Shown: positions 1-9,091 of the stretch, one piece after another
Numbering within the stretch: position 1 is the stretch's first letter
Layout: each line of letters begins with the position of its first letter
Source: Polaribacter sp. HaHaR_3_91
Lineage (GTDB): Bacteria > Bacteroidota > Bacteroidia > Flavobacteriales > Flavobacteriaceae
Direction of reading: 5' to 3'
DNA: 64,000 nucleotides
Assembly: GCF_019278525.1 (NCBI RefSeq)
Contig: NZ_CP058986.1
Coordinates: 62,001-126,000 of the forward strand
Made by a program: the position numbers and the translations under genes
The notes under the pieces: model-generated
The model's input: only the letters and a program-made list of their open reading frames with translations
What the model was told of the DNA's origin: nothing
Databases searched by the model: none

Positions 1-24
1 GGATCTGTTAATTTTATCAATTAA
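1..24 (+). CDS. C-terminal end of an upstream gene (partial)
   Basis: Frame 1 reads seven codons (GSVNFIN) and then TAA at the left edge. A strong hairpin begins 13 bases later, so this is probably the tail of a plus-strand gene lying outside the window. Nothing about its function can be read. A SulP-type anion transporter is a frequent neighbour of beta-carbonic anhydrases, but that is only a guess. Confidence 0.35.
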   Translation, partial: GSVNFIN

Positions 25-36
25 AAAATAAAACAG

Positions 37-73
37 CTTAATAAAAGAGGGAGCACAAGCCTCTTTTATTAAG
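37..73 (+). terminator. Hairpin terminator of the upstream gene
   Basis: A perfect 14-bp stem (37-50 with 60-73) closes a 9-base loop. The T-tract after it is weak on the plus strand, while A-runs to its left would give a U-tract for minus-strand transcripts, so it may work in both directions. Confidence 0.6.
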
Positions 74-174
74 TTATAATAATTACCTTTCCATTATTAA
101 TGCACAGCATAATCATATATAAATGTGCAATTAGAAAAAGTATAAACTAAAAAATACTAACTAAAACTTTAATA

Positions 175-801
175 ATGAACTTAGAAACTGTATTTAAGAA
201 CAATGAAAATTGGGTTAAAGAAAAATTAGCTACAGATAAAAACTATTTTGAAGAATTAGGGAAAGGTCAAAAACCAGAGTTACTATACATTGGTTGTTCA
301 GACAGTAGAGCTACCGCAGAAGAACTAATGGGAGCAAAACCTGGAGAAGTTTTTGTGCATAGAAATATTGCGAATATGGTTATTAGTATAGACTTAAACG
401 TAATGTCTGTAATTAATTATGCCGTAGATCATTTAAAAGTAAGCCATGTTATTGTTTGTGGCCATTATGGTTGTGGTGGCGTTAAAGCTGCTATGCAATC
501 TGCAGATCTTGGTATTTTAAACCCTTGGTTACGTAATATTAGAGACGTGTATAGAATTCATGCTACAGAATTAAATGCTATTGAAAACGAAGAAAAAAAA
601 TACGAACGTTTGGTAGAATTAAACGTAAAAGAACAATGTGTAAACCTTATTAAAACAGCGGCTGTACAGAAAGCATATAGAGATCGTGGTTTAAAAGTAC
701 ATGGTTGGGTTTTTGATGTACATACAGGTAAATTAATTGATCTAAAAATTGATTTCGAAAAATACCTAAATGATATTATGAAAATTTATCATTTGGATTA
801 A
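175..801 (+). CDS. can: Beta-class carbonic anhydrase
   Basis: Interconverts CO2 and bicarbonate in the cytoplasm. The 208-residue product has the usual length of the beta class. The CSDSR motif supplies Cys41 and the Asp43-Arg45 dyad, and the CGHYGCGG motif supplies His97 and Cys100, so all zinc ligands are present. HRNIAN near residue 62 is also typical of the family. The gene stands alone between a hairpin and a bidirectional terminator, so it is probably monocistronic. I saw no clear -7 element upstream. Confidence 0.96.
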   Translation: MNLETVFKNNENWVKEKLATDKNYFEELGKGQKPELLYIGCSDSRATAEELMGAKPGEVFVHRNIANMVISIDLNVMSVINYAVDHLKVSHVIVCGHYGCGGVKAAMQSADLGILNPWLRNIRDVYRIHATELNAIENEEKKYERLVELNVKEQCVNLIKTAAVQKAYRDRGLKVHGWVFDVHTGKLIDLKIDFEKYLNDIMKIYHLD

Positions 802-807
802 AAAATA

Positions 808-833
808 AAACCCAAGGAAAATTCCTTGGGTTT
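808..833. terminator. Bidirectional terminator between can and the CvpA gene
   Basis: Arms 808-819 and 822-833 are perfectly complementary (AAACCCAAGG outer stem), with A-runs on the left and T-rich sequence on the right. It sits between two convergent genes and suits both. Confidence 0.8.
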
Positions 834-860
834 CTTATTGCCGTAAAGTTTATGCAATTT

Positions 861-1364
861 TTATAAAGCTTTATCTTGTTCTTCTTCCTTTATTATTGAT
901 GGAAAAATAGTAGGTGCTACCTTTTTAACTGGAGCATATAAAATAGATTCTTGCAATGTTTCCTTTTCTACAAAAGGAATTGTATCATTCATTTTACCAA
1001 AAAAAATGAAAACAACACTTAGTATCAATCCTATTTTTAAGGCGCCAAATACACCACCCAATATTTTATTTAAAATTCCTAAAGAAGCAAAATCTGCTAT
1101 TTTAGTCAATGCTTTTCCTAGCAGTGCAATTACTAAAATAATTATAACAAAAGTAACGGCAAAAGCCGCTAAAGAAATATATTCTGGATTCCAAGAAACA
1201 TACTCTTTTAAAAAATCTGAAACAAAATAAGAGAAATGAATTGCACCATACACACCACCAATAAGTCCTACCAAAGAAGCAACTTCAACAAATAAGCCTT
1301 TTAATAACCCTCTAACAAAACCAAAAAGTAATAAAGAAGCTATAACAATGTCAAAAATATTCAT
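861..1364 (-). CDS. CvpA family membrane protein
   Basis: A 167-residue protein with four hydrophobic segments (about residues 3-20, 28-48, 62-84 and 100-122), matching the CvpA (colicin V production) family in length and pattern: an N-terminal D-I-V-I-A start followed by a G-x-x-x-G-L-x-K loop. CvpA proteins sit in the inner membrane. They were first linked to colicin V export and later to envelope stress tolerance; the molecular role is unclear. The charged C-terminal tail after about residue 145 is cytoplasmic or disordered. The gene is monocistronic. Confidence 0.85.
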   Translation of the reverse strand: MNIFDIVIASLLLFGFVRGLLKGLFVEVASLVGLIGGVYGAIHFSYFVSDFLKEYVSWNPEYISLAAFAVTFVIIILVIALLGKALTKIADFASLGILNKILGGVFGALKIGLILSVVFIFFGKMNDTIPFVEKETLQESILYAPVKKVAPTIFPSIIKEEEQDKAL

Positions 1365-1394
1365 GAAATTAATTTTATCAAACCTACATAATTT

Positions 1395-1427
1395 TTTGTC
1401 AATTTAAAAATGCCAGTTGTATCTTTA
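1395..1427 (+). promoter_or_regulatory. Bacteroidota-type promoter of the 116-residue gene
   Basis: TTTG (1395-1398) and TATCTTTA (1420-1427) are separated by 21 bases and match the -33 TTTG / -7 TAnnTTTG consensus. The expected transcript start, near 1434, leaves a leader of about 14 bases before the ATG. Confidence 0.6.
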
Positions 1428-1447
1428 CAACTTATAAAAAAAGTAAG

Positions 1448-1798
1448 ATGCCAAAAACACTCACCTTAAAAGAAAAATGGGAATTGTTAGTTAGTAAATT
1501 AACCAATCAATTTGCAGATGGAGACGAATTAAATATGGATGGAATTATCTATTTAATTGGTGTACAAGAATTAGGACAAGGACAAAGAGAATTTAAAAAA
1601 GACGAAAAAGTAAACCTTATGCATATTGCCATTTGTAAGCTTTTAGAACCTTATGGCTATTACGAATTCGATTATTATGATGATGATACTTGGCCACATT
1701 ATAAAACACTAACAGAGTTACCAAACTTAAAACCTGGTGAACAAACGGTATTAATGAAAGAAGCTATTATTAATTATTTTGAAGCTTTAAATTATTAA
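1448..1798 (+). CDS. Conserved hypothetical protein (116 aa)
   Basis: A soluble 116-residue protein without signal peptide or membrane segment. It is rich in aromatic and acidic residues, with a tract of tyrosines and aspartates around residues 74-82. It looks like a small cytoplasmic protein widespread in Flavobacteriaceae, but I cannot assign a named domain or function. The coding frame is supported by a good promoter just upstream and by clean boundaries: it ends about 80 bases before the next gene. Confidence 0.75.
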   Translation: MPKTLTLKEKWELLVSKLTNQFADGDELNMDGIIYLIGVQELGQGQREFKKDEKVNLMHIAICKLLEPYGYYEFDYYDDDTWPHYKTLTELPNLKPGEQTVLMKEAIINYFEALNY

Positions 1799-1822
1799 TA
1801 AGACTTTAAAATAGAGAAATAG

Positions 1823-1830
1823 TACTTTTG
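1823..1830 (+). promoter_or_regulatory. -7 element that decides the start of the redoxin gene
   Basis: TACTTTTG at 1823-1830 matches TAnnTTTG. Transcription would begin near 1837, just after an upstream in-frame ATG at 1833, so translation should start at the next in-frame ATG, 1881. Confidence 0.55.
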
Positions 1831-1880
1831 GTATGCTTCTTGAAAATAGTTTAACAAGACCAAAAAATCAATTTAGAAAG

Positions 1881-3245
1881 ATGAAAAAAATACTCGCTCT
1901 TATATTCTTAATTTCTTCATTTGCACAAGCACAATATACTGTTAACGGAACCATGTCTCCTACAATAGATACAGATTGGGTTATTTTATACAAAATAGAA
2001 GGAGCAACACAAAAGTTTATACAAAACACAAAAATTAAAATAGATTCTGTTGCTATTCAAGGAAAAAAACAAGCAATAGGTAGCTTTAGTTTTACACTTC
2101 CAGAAAACACAAAAGTAGGTTCTTATAGAATAACGTATAGATTGGAAAATGCAGGTTTTCTAGATTTTGTTTTTAATAAAGAAGATGTAAATTTTGGTTT
2201 TCACCCAGAATACGCAAACCAAACAGTCACTTATACAACCTCTAAAGAAAACATGTTGTATAAGGATTATGTAGATACAATTTCTACAGCACAAGCAACA
2301 TTAGACTCTATACAAGTTGCAGTTTTACAAAACCAAGGTTTAAATTTAAAAAACGAATACAAAGAGGCTTTAAAAAAGGTAAATAATATTCAGAAAGGGT
2401 ATTTAGAAGCTTCAAACGGAATGTATGTACAGCCTTTTATTAAAGCCTCAAAAAGAAATAATCTTCCAGAAATAATAGAAACTCCAGAGAACTATATGTC
2501 TAATATGATTGATTCTTTTTTTGACCCTATAGACTTTAATAACAAAACGCTAGTAAACTCTGCTTTTATTACAGATAAAATTACCGATTATGTTTTTTAC
2601 ATCAATTACTCTCCAGATCCAGCAACACAACAAAAATTATATAAACAATCTGTAGATAAAGTTTTTTCTAAGATTGGTAACATTTCTTATAAAAAGGAAA
2701 TCATTGAGTTTTTAATCAACCAGTTTGAATCGGATATGAACCTTGAATTAATAGATTATTTGTTTGATAACTATTATTATAAATTACCTACTAACTTACA
2801 AGACAAAGAGTTTAAAGAAGGAAAAGAGGCGTTATTTGCTGCAGAATTTGGCCGAATTGCACCAGATTTCACATGGAAAGAAGACGGCAAACAATTAACC
2901 CTTTCTAAATTAAATGATGCAGAAAACTATCTATTAATTTTCTGGAGTACTACGTGCTCACATTGTTTAACCGAAATACCACAAGTACATACCTTTTTAA
3001 CCGAAAACGACCAAGTAAAAGTAATTGCTTATTCTTTGGAGAGTGATAGTTACGGTTGGAATAGTTTCAAGAAAACATTACCAAATTGGCACCATGTTTT
3101 AGGTTTAAATAAATGGGAAAATAAAACTGCTAGAACTTATAACATTGTTTCTACTCCTAGCTATTTTATTTTAGATACTAACAAAAAAATCATTGCAAAA
3201 CCAGAACATTTTAAAGATGTAAAACTATTTTTTAATAAGAAATAA
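1881..3245 (+). CDS. TlpA-like thioredoxin-fold protein, exported (454 aa)
   Basis: The first 18 residues form a signal peptide ending in FAQAQ, supporting the ATG at 1881 over the one at 1833. Residues about 20-310 are an all-beta and helical region without a motif I can name, resembling the N-terminal halves of Bacteroidota TlpA-type proteins. Residues about 325-454 are a thioredoxin fold with a CSHC active site (after FWSTT) and a cis-proline in STPSYF. It probably acts as a periplasmic or outer-envelope thiol-disulfide oxidoreductase. It overlaps the next redoxin gene by one base, so the two are translationally coupled. Confidence 0.85.
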   Translation: MKKILALIFLISSFAQAQYTVNGTMSPTIDTDWVILYKIEGATQKFIQNTKIKIDSVAIQGKKQAIGSFSFTLPENTKVGSYRITYRLENAGFLDFVFNKEDVNFGFHPEYANQTVTYTTSKENMLYKDYVDTISTAQATLDSIQVAVLQNQGLNLKNEYKEALKKVNNIQKGYLEASNGMYVQPFIKASKRNNLPEIIETPENYMSNMIDSFFDPIDFNNKTLVNSAFITDKITDYVFYINYSPDPATQQKLYKQSVDKVFSKIGNISYKKEIIEFLINQFESDMNLELIDYLFDNYYYKLPTNLQDKEFKEGKEALFAAEFGRIAPDFTWKEDGKQLTLSKLNDAENYLLIFWSTTCSHCLTEIPQVHTFLTENDQVKVIAYSLESDSYGWNSFKKTLPNWHHVLGLNKWENKTARTYNIVSTPSYFILDTNKKIIAKPEHFKDVKLFFNKK

Positions 3246-3736
3246 TGACTAAAAAACTACTTATTCTTTTAGTTTTATTTATTCATTTTTCTGCTGCAAG
3301 TCAACAGTTTTTTAAAATTGATGATACTGCTCCAGATTTTAAGTTATGGCTTACAGACGGCAGTCAATTAACAAATAATGACACCAAAGAAAAGGTAGTT
3401 GTTTTAAAATTTTGGTTTACCTCTTGCATGCCTTGCCTAACAGATATTCCTAAGTTAAACAACCTTGTAGAAGAGTTTAAAAAGAGAGATGACATTCTTT
3501 TTATTGCACCTGCTTTAGATAGAAAACCTGTTATAGAAAAATTGCTAAAAGTGCATCCATTTAGCTTTAAAATAGCCTATTCTGCGATGGATGTTAGTCA
3601 GAAATTTAATAAACAACAAGTTTATCCATCCTATTTTATCATCAACAAAAAAGGGAAAATTGCATACATAGATAGTGGCAGTAAAAAATCTAATGACAAG
3701 GATTTAAGAAAAGCTATTATTGAAGCATTAAAGTAA
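3245..3736 (+). CDS. TlpA-like redoxin, exported (163 aa)
   Basis: A single-domain thioredoxin-fold protein with a signal peptide (cleavage near SAASQQ, residue 19). The active site is CMPC after FWFTS, and the cis-proline lies in VYPSYF, as in the TlpA/ResA group. These proteins reduce or isomerise disulfides in periplasmic targets such as cytochrome c apoproteins; the actual target here is unknown. The start codon overlaps the stop of the preceding redoxin (TAATG), so the pair forms a two-gene operon, perhaps with redundant or sequential roles. Confidence 0.88.
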   Translation: MTKKLLILLVLFIHFSAASQQFFKIDDTAPDFKLWLTDGSQLTNNDTKEKVVVLKFWFTSCMPCLTDIPKLNNLVEEFKKRDDILFIAPALDRKPVIEKLLKVHPFSFKIAYSAMDVSQKFNKQQVYPSYFIINKKGKIAYIDSGSKKSNDKDLRKAIIEALK

Positions 3737-4645
3737 TTACGTTTTCTTATTCTTTGCTTGCTTTAAAGAAGTAATCACAATACCAATGACTACTAAAAAT
3801 GCTCCTAAAAACTGAAGTAACGTTAATCTTTCTCCTAAGAAAAAAGAGGCTAAAACAATAGTAGATATTGGCCCAACACCAGCCACAATTGCAAAATTTG
3901 AGGAGCTAATCATTTTTATAGAAGTACTTACTAAAAACGAAGGAATTACCGTTGCAAAAACAGCAATTAAAAGTCCGAAACCATATACTTGCCAAGGCAA
4001 ATTAAACAAATCTGTTTCTCCCATAAAACTAAAGTGTATAAACACACAAAAACAAGAAACTAACATGGCATACGCTGTAAATTTTACAACTCCGAATTTA
4101 GGAATTAACCAACCACTTCCAACCAAATAAGAAGCATAGGTTATAGCGCTTAAAAGCACAAAAAAGCCTCCTAAATAAACGTTGTTTCCAGAAACATCTA
4201 CTTCATCAGAAAAAGCAATTACAATTCCTAAATAGGATAAAAAGATGGCTAAAGCTTGAAATTTAGTAATCGGCTGCTTAAAAAAAAGTCTATTTAATAA
4301 AATTACAATTGTGGGGTACACAAATAGAATAATACGTTCTAAACTCGCTTTAATATAAGTTAAACCCTCAAAATCGAAATAGCTTGCTAGATAATAACCT
4401 ACTACCCCAAAAAATACCACCCAATAATAATCACTTTTGGTAGTTTTGATCTCCTTATTTTTATTTCGGTATAAATAGGCAATCACTACGTAAAACGGAA
4501 AGGAAAATAACATTCTTAACAACAACATGGTTATTGCATCTACATTATACTTGTATGCAAGCTTAACCATTACCGCTTTAGAAGAAAAAAGCACAATGCC
4601 CAAGACACCTAAGAAAACACCCAACCAAAAGTTTTTTTTCATCAT
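3737..4645 (-). CDS. EamA/DMT-family permease
   Basis: A 302-residue integral membrane protein of about ten hydrophobic helices arranged as two EamA repeats of five. The second repeat contains the family-typical stretch of small residues and prolines near VAGVGPIST, and then a conserved glutamate in LGERLT. Drug/metabolite transporters of this type export amino acids, sugars or other metabolites; the substrate cannot be told. It abuts the preceding plus-strand gene tail to tail with no spacer. Confidence 0.85.
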   Translation of the reverse strand: MMKKNFWLGVFLGVLGIVLFSSKAVMVKLAYKYNVDAITMLLLRMLFSFPFYVVIAYLYRNKNKEIKTTKSDYYWVVFFGVVGYYLASYFDFEGLTYIKASLERIILFVYPTIVILLNRLFFKQPITKFQALAIFLSYLGIVIAFSDEVDVSGNNVYLGGFFVLLSAITYASYLVGSGWLIPKFGVVKFTAYAMLVSCFCVFIHFSFMGETDLFNLPWQVYGFGLLIAVFATVIPSFLVSTSIKMISSSNFAIVAGVGPISTIVLASFFLGERLTLLQFLGAFLVVIGIVITSLKQAKNKKT

Positions 4646-4901
4646 AAAACGAAACTAAAACTTACCGTTTTATAAAGTTGTTTTAGAATTAAACAATTAC
4701 GATGTTCAGAAAGACATCTACGCCATTAATTCTGAGATTTAGATTTACCTAAATACGTTTAGCACTATAAAATATCGATTGTCAAAAACTTAATAAACAA
4801 CCTTGATAAACTACACTGGCAAGGAGTATGCTTCCGATACTAATACTTTTCATTTATAGGAAAGTCTATGGGGTATTAAATACTTGGCTATCGCCCTGCG
4901 A

Positions 4902-5261
4902 TTAAAAATGTAGAAAAGCATCTTCTAAATGCTCAATTTTTGTTTTATTTTTTTGATGAATAATGGCAATGATATCAAACCGAACCTCCACATCTAAATC
5001 TTTTTCTACCACATAATAATCGATTGCAGAAACTAATAATTTAATCTTTTTAGCTTTTACAGCATCTTGTGGTTCTTCAAAATAGTCTGAACTTCTTGTC
5101 TTTACCTCAACAGCAGCTAATACTCCTCCTTTTTGAGCAATAATATCTACTTCAGCCTTTAAATATCGGTAGTTTGTTTCTAAAATTTTATAGTCGTTTT
5201 TTAACAAAAACGCAATGGCTAATTTTTCTCCTTTTTTACCAAGCTCGTTGTGTTCTGCCAT
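4902..5261 (-). CDS. yraN: YraN/UPF0102 family nuclease-like protein
   Basis: A 119-residue protein with the complete UPF0102 signature: N-terminal GKKGEKLA, NYR-x-x-x-x-EVDIIA, and the EVKTRS motif near residue 52, which together form a PD-(D/E)XK nuclease-like core (E, D, E-x-K). Family members resemble Holliday-junction resolvases. Their role is poorly defined, with links to DNA processing and competence. The gene is solitary, and the bases before its start include a short TTCAGT-rich direct repeat. Confidence 0.9.
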   Translation of the reverse strand: MAEHNELGKKGEKLAIAFLLKNDYKILETNYRYLKAEVDIIAQKGGVLAAVEVKTRSSDYFEEPQDAVKAKKIKLLVSAIDYYVVEKDLDVEVRFDIIAIIHQKNKTKIEHLEDAFLHF

Positions 5262-5375
5262 ATTATGAGTTTACAGTATTCAGTGGCAGTTTTCAGTCAT
5301 AACTAAACCTTAAATTATTATTAAATGAAATTACCAATGTGTTAATTTACACAATATTGATTACTTTTATAAACT

Positions 5376-5735
5376 ATGAGTGAAGAAACCTTGATTAAAT
5401 ATTTGGAATTTCTAAAAACGGAGTGCTTAAGACATTCTAATGATAAAATTATTACAGATGATGAAATCAATCAGTTAAAAATTGAAATAAAACTGTTTAT
5501 AAACAACATCAATAATCTTTTATCATCAGAAGAGATAAAACAAGAAATTGTAAAAATTGATTTCAATTTAAATGAAGAAAATCATAATCATCAAAAATAC
5601 AGATGGTTAAACATCATCGGTGGTTCTAAAGGCAAAGAATTTAAACAACAAGAAAACCGTAAACAACGTTTTTTAAAACTTTACAATGACTTAGATACTT
5701 CTCTATTTAAAATAAAATCTATTCTTCAAAAATAA
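5376..5735 (+). CDS. Hypothetical protein (119 aa)
   Basis: Not recognised. It is a soluble, highly charged and mostly helical protein (Lys and Glu rich, with heptad-like spacing in the first 55 residues and again near the C terminus), with a basic G-G-S-K-G-K-E segment around residue 88. There is no signal peptide. The last 17 bases overlap the 3' end of the convergent LD-carboxypeptidase gene. A TACTTTTA -7-like element ends about seven bases before the ATG, so the leader would be very short. Confidence 0.6.
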   Translation: MSEETLIKYLEFLKTECLRHSNDKIITDDEINQLKIEIKLFINNINNLLSSEEIKQEIVKIDFNLNEENHNHQKYRWLNIIGGSKGKEFKQQENRKQRFLKLYNDLDTSLFKIKSILQK

Positions 5736-6702
5736 CAGAACTCTGTCCAGAGCCAACAGTTAACTGAATATTCCTTCCAAAAATTAAAGCTCTATTATCT
5801 GGTTCGTGTCCTGCAGGAAAATCAAACATCACAGGAAAATCATACTCTTTTACAACATCTAAAACAAGTTGTTCTATAGAGCTACCCCAATTAGTAGAAT
5901 TACTCTTGATTTTAGAAATATCACCAATAATTAAACCCGCACAATTATCAAAATAACCAGCACGCTTTAAACTTTGTAACATTCTATCTATAGAATATTT
6001 ATACTCACCAATTTCTTCAATAAAAAGAATCTTTCCACTGGTATCTATCTGACTGTTGGATCCCAACATAGAGGATAATAATGCAAGGTTTCCTCCTACT
6101 ATTTGTCCGCATACCACTCCATTTTTATTGTAATTAGAAGAAGGAATCGTGTACTTTAATTGCTTGCCAAAAATTGCTGTTTTAAAACTAGCTACTGTTT
6201 CTACAATTAACGCTGGTTTCTCATCTACACTTGTCCCCATCATTGCATGCATCGTTTCTACGCCTAAATTATGAATATGGCTATGAAAAGCTGTAATATC
6301 TGAATACCCAATGATCCATTTAGGCTGTTTTAGAAAAGCACTATAATCTAATTTATCTAAAACCCTCACAGAACCGTAACCGCCACGACCCGACCAAATT
6401 GCTTTAATATTTGGGTTGTCTAATGCGTTTTGAAAATCTTCAGCTCTTTCGTTATCTGTACCAGCAAAATGACTATTCTGATTAAAAATATGTTTCCCTA
6501 AAATCACTTTTAAACCCCAACTTTCGGCCATTTTTTTAGCTCTATATATGGTTGCTTCTCTATTTTTTAAAATTCCAGCAGGTGCAAGAATTGCAATCGT
6601 ATCTCCTGGTTGTAAATAAGCTGGTGTAATTAATTTTTCTTGTGCATATATTGTTGAAAAAATCATAAAGAGTGCAAGTGTAAAAAGTGTTTTTTTATTC
6701 AA
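5719..6702 (-). CDS. Muramoyltetrapeptide (LD-) carboxypeptidase, S66 family
   Basis: Removes the terminal D-Ala from the murein tetrapeptide during peptidoglycan recycling. The nucleophile is Ser134 in GYSDIT, the Glu is in LFIEEIGE (229/230) and His299 is in AGHE, matching the Ser-Glu-His triad of E. coli LdcA (106, 200, 270). RGGYG at 106-110 is also conserved. Unlike E. coli LdcA it has a signal peptide (residues 1-20, ending in IYAQ), so it acts in the periplasm. The reading frame begins with TTG, and no ATG would preserve the signal peptide. Confidence 0.9.
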   Translation of the reverse strand: MNKKTLFTLALFMIFSTIYAQEKLITPAYLQPGDTIAILAPAGILKNREATIYRAKKMAESWGLKVILGKHIFNQNSHFAGTDNERAEDFQNALDNPNIKAIWSGRGGYGSVRVLDKLDYSAFLKQPKWIIGYSDITAFHSHIHNLGVETMHAMMGTSVDEKPALIVETVASFKTAIFGKQLKYTIPSSNYNKNGVVCGQIVGGNLALLSSMLGSNSQIDTSGKILFIEEIGEYKYSIDRMLQSLKRAGYFDNCAGLIIGDISKIKSNSTNWGSSIEQLVLDVVKEYDFPVMFDFPAGHEPDNRALIFGRNIQLTVGSGQSSVIFEE

Positions 6703-6792
6703 AATATGTCTTATTTATGGGTTCTAATCTAGTAAAAATCTATTTCCTGTAAATGTATCAATTTTCAATGGTTTTTAAAAGTCTCTTTTTCG

Positions 6793-6800
6793 TACTTTTG
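6793..6800 (+). promoter_or_regulatory. -7 element of metG
   Basis: TACTTTTG at 6793-6800 lies 39 bases before the metG ATG. A T-rich -33 region is present but without a clean TTTG. Confidence 0.5.
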
Positions 6801-6838
6801 CACTTCAAAAATCAGTACATAATTAATACACAGAACAC

Positions 6839-8893
6839 ATGAGTGCTCCTAAAAGATATACAATTACTGCCGCATTACCATATACAAACGGTCCAATACA
6901 TATTGGGCATTTAGCAGGCGTTTACGTTCCTGCAGATATTTATGCACGTTATTTACGATTAACTGGTAATGACGTTGCCTATATTTCTGGTTCTGATGAG
7001 CATGGTGCTGCCATACCAATGAGAGCAAAAAAAGAAGGAGTTTCTCCGCAAGTAATTATCGATAAATACCACGGAATCATCAAAAAATCTTTTGAAGATT
7101 TCGGAATTTCTTTTGACAACTATTCGAGAACTTCAGCAGAAATTCATCATAAAACTGCCTCAGAGTTTTTTACAAAGATGTATAATGATGGTGAGTTTAT
7201 AGAAGAAACTTCTGAACAATTGTACGATGCAGAAGCAAATCAATTTTTAGCAGATAGATTTGTGGTAGGAACTTGCCCAAAATGTGGTTTCGAAGAAAGT
7301 TACGGAGATCAATGCGAAAGCTGTGGAACAAGTCATAACGCAACAGATTTAATCAACCCTAAATCTGCTATTACTGGTAATACTCCTACTTTAAAAGAAA
7401 CAAAACACTGGTTTTTACCTTTAGATAAACACGAAGCTTTTTTACGTGAATGGGTTTTAGAAGGTCATAAAAAAGATTGGAAACCTAATGTTTACGGACA
7501 AGTAAAAAGTTGGGTAGAAGATGGTTTAAGACCAAGAGCCGTAACTAGAGATTTAGATTGGGGAATTCCTGTACCTGTAAAAGGCGGAGAAGGCAAAGTT
7601 TTATATGTTTGGTTTGATGCACCTATTGGTTACATTTCATCAACCAAAGAATGGGCTGCGAGAGAAGGAAAAAACTGGGAAGACTATTGGAAAAAAGACG
7701 ATACGAAACTTGTTCATTTTATAGGAAAAGACAATATTGTTTTTCACTGTATTATTTTTCCTGCGATGTTAAAAGCACACGGAGATTATATTTTACCAGA
7801 CAACGTGCCTGCCAATGAATTTTTAAATTTAGAAGGAAATAAATTATCGACTTCTAAAAACTGGGCGGTTTGGTTGCATGAGTATTTAGAAGAATTTCCA
7901 AATCAGCAAGATGTTTTACGTTATACACTAACGGCAAATGCACCAGAAAGTAAAGACAACGATTTTACTTGGAAAGATTTTCAGGCAAAAAACAACAACG
8001 AATTGGTAGCCATTTTTGGTAACTTTATCAACAGAGTTGTCGTTTTAACCAACAAATATTATAACGGAATTGTACCAGCACCTAATGATTTTACAGAAGT
8101 AGATGAAGATGTTTTAGCTGCTCTAAAAGAGTTTCCAAATATTATTGGTAAATCTATAGAACGTTACAGATTTAGAGAAGCTAGCCAAGAATTAATGAAT
8201 TTAGCAAGACTTGGTAACAAGTATTTAGCAGATGAAGAACCTTGGAAAGTGATAAAAGTAGATGCAGAACGTGTACAAACAATTATGTATGTTGCGTTAC
8301 AAATTTCTGCGGCTTTAGCTGTAACTTCAGAACCTTTTATCCCTTTTACATCAGCAAAATTAAAAGGTATTTTAAATCTTGATGAAACACTTTCTTGGAC
8401 AGATATTACTGAAAAAGATATTTTACTTGCAGAAAATCATCAAATAAATAAAGCTGAATTATTATTTTCTAAAATTGAAGATAAAACGATAGAAGCTCAA
8501 ATTGAAAAATTAGAAGCTACAAAAATTGCCAACGAACAAGAAAACAAAGTGGTAGAACCTCAAAAAGAAACGATTGACTTTGATGATTTTACCAAATTAG
8601 ATATTAGAATTGGTACTATTTTAGAAGCAGAAAAAGTAGCAAAAACTAAAAAGCTTTTAAAACTAAAAGTTGATGTTGGTATAGATACAAGAACAATTGT
8701 TTCTGGTATTGCAGAAAGTTTTAAGCCAGAAGATATTATTGGGCAACAAGTGTCTGTTTTGGTAAACTTAGCGCCAAGAAAAATAAGAGGTGTAGAAAGC
8801 CAAGGAATGATTTTAATGACAGATACTCCTGATGGGAAATTAGCATTTGTAGAACCAGAAAAAGAAGTTAAAAACGGACAACAAGTAAGTTAA
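6839..8893 (+). CDS. metG: Methionyl-tRNA synthetase with C-terminal tRNA-binding domain
   Basis: Charges tRNA-Met in the cytoplasm; essential. The 684-residue product has the class I HIGH motif (HIGH near residue 22), a zinc-binding insert with paired CPKC and CESC knuckles around residues 146-161, and a KLSTS form of the KMSKS loop near residue 336. Residues about 575-684 form a Trbp111/EMAP-like OB-fold that aids tRNA binding and dimerisation, giving the long form of MetG usual in Bacteroidota. It is monocistronic, with its own promoter and a terminator. Confidence 0.97.
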   Translation: MSAPKRYTITAALPYTNGPIHIGHLAGVYVPADIYARYLRLTGNDVAYISGSDEHGAAIPMRAKKEGVSPQVIIDKYHGIIKKSFEDFGISFDNYSRTSAEIHHKTASEFFTKMYNDGEFIEETSEQLYDAEANQFLADRFVVGTCPKCGFEESYGDQCESCGTSHNATDLINPKSAITGNTPTLKETKHWFLPLDKHEAFLREWVLEGHKKDWKPNVYGQVKSWVEDGLRPRAVTRDLDWGIPVPVKGGEGKVLYVWFDAPIGYISSTKEWAAREGKNWEDYWKKDDTKLVHFIGKDNIVFHCIIFPAMLKAHGDYILPDNVPANEFLNLEGNKLSTSKNWAVWLHEYLEEFPNQQDVLRYTLTANAPESKDNDFTWKDFQAKNNNELVAIFGNFINRVVVLTNKYYNGIVPAPNDFTEVDEDVLAALKEFPNIIGKSIERYRFREASQELMNLARLGNKYLADEEPWKVIKVDAERVQTIMYVALQISAALAVTSEPFIPFTSAKLKGILNLDETLSWTDITEKDILLAENHQINKAELLFSKIEDKTIEAQIEKLEATKIANEQENKVVEPQKETIDFDDFTKLDIRIGTILEAEKVAKTKKLLKLKVDVGIDTRTIVSGIAESFKPEDIIGQQVSVLVNLAPRKIRGVESQGMILMTDTPDGKLAFVEPEKEVKNGQQVS

Positions 8894-8914
8894 TCACTAA
8901 AAATACAAATAGTT

Positions 8915-8953
8915 AAAAGCTATTGATTTTCATCTGAAAGTCAATGGCTTTTT
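8915..8953 (+). terminator. metG terminator
   Basis: A stem of about 15 bp with two G-U pairs (8915-8929 with 8938-8952), followed by T-rich sequence, begins 22 bases after the metG stop. Confidence 0.75.
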
Positions 8954-9091
8954 TATTATCACATAATTTTTAGAATTATGAAAAATTAGTTAATTTTTCA
9001 TAAAAAACTAATAAACACATAATAAAAATCAATTTTACTTACATTTTATTCAAATACGGCATGAATATTGATGCTAATTCTGAAAAAAACT

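Noticed and set aside
1833..1880. Upstream ATG extending the TlpA-like protein by 16 residues
   Set aside because: It lies next to a consensus -7 element, before the expected transcript start, and would put a charged segment ahead of the signal peptide.
4782..4853. Minus-strand 23-codon frame that looks like the start of a lipoprotein (hydrophobic, ending near a Gly-Cys)
   Set aside because: It stops at once, and the DNA beyond it does not continue as a recognisable protein in any frame. It may be a gene relic between the EamA and yraN genes, but the evidence is too thin to list.
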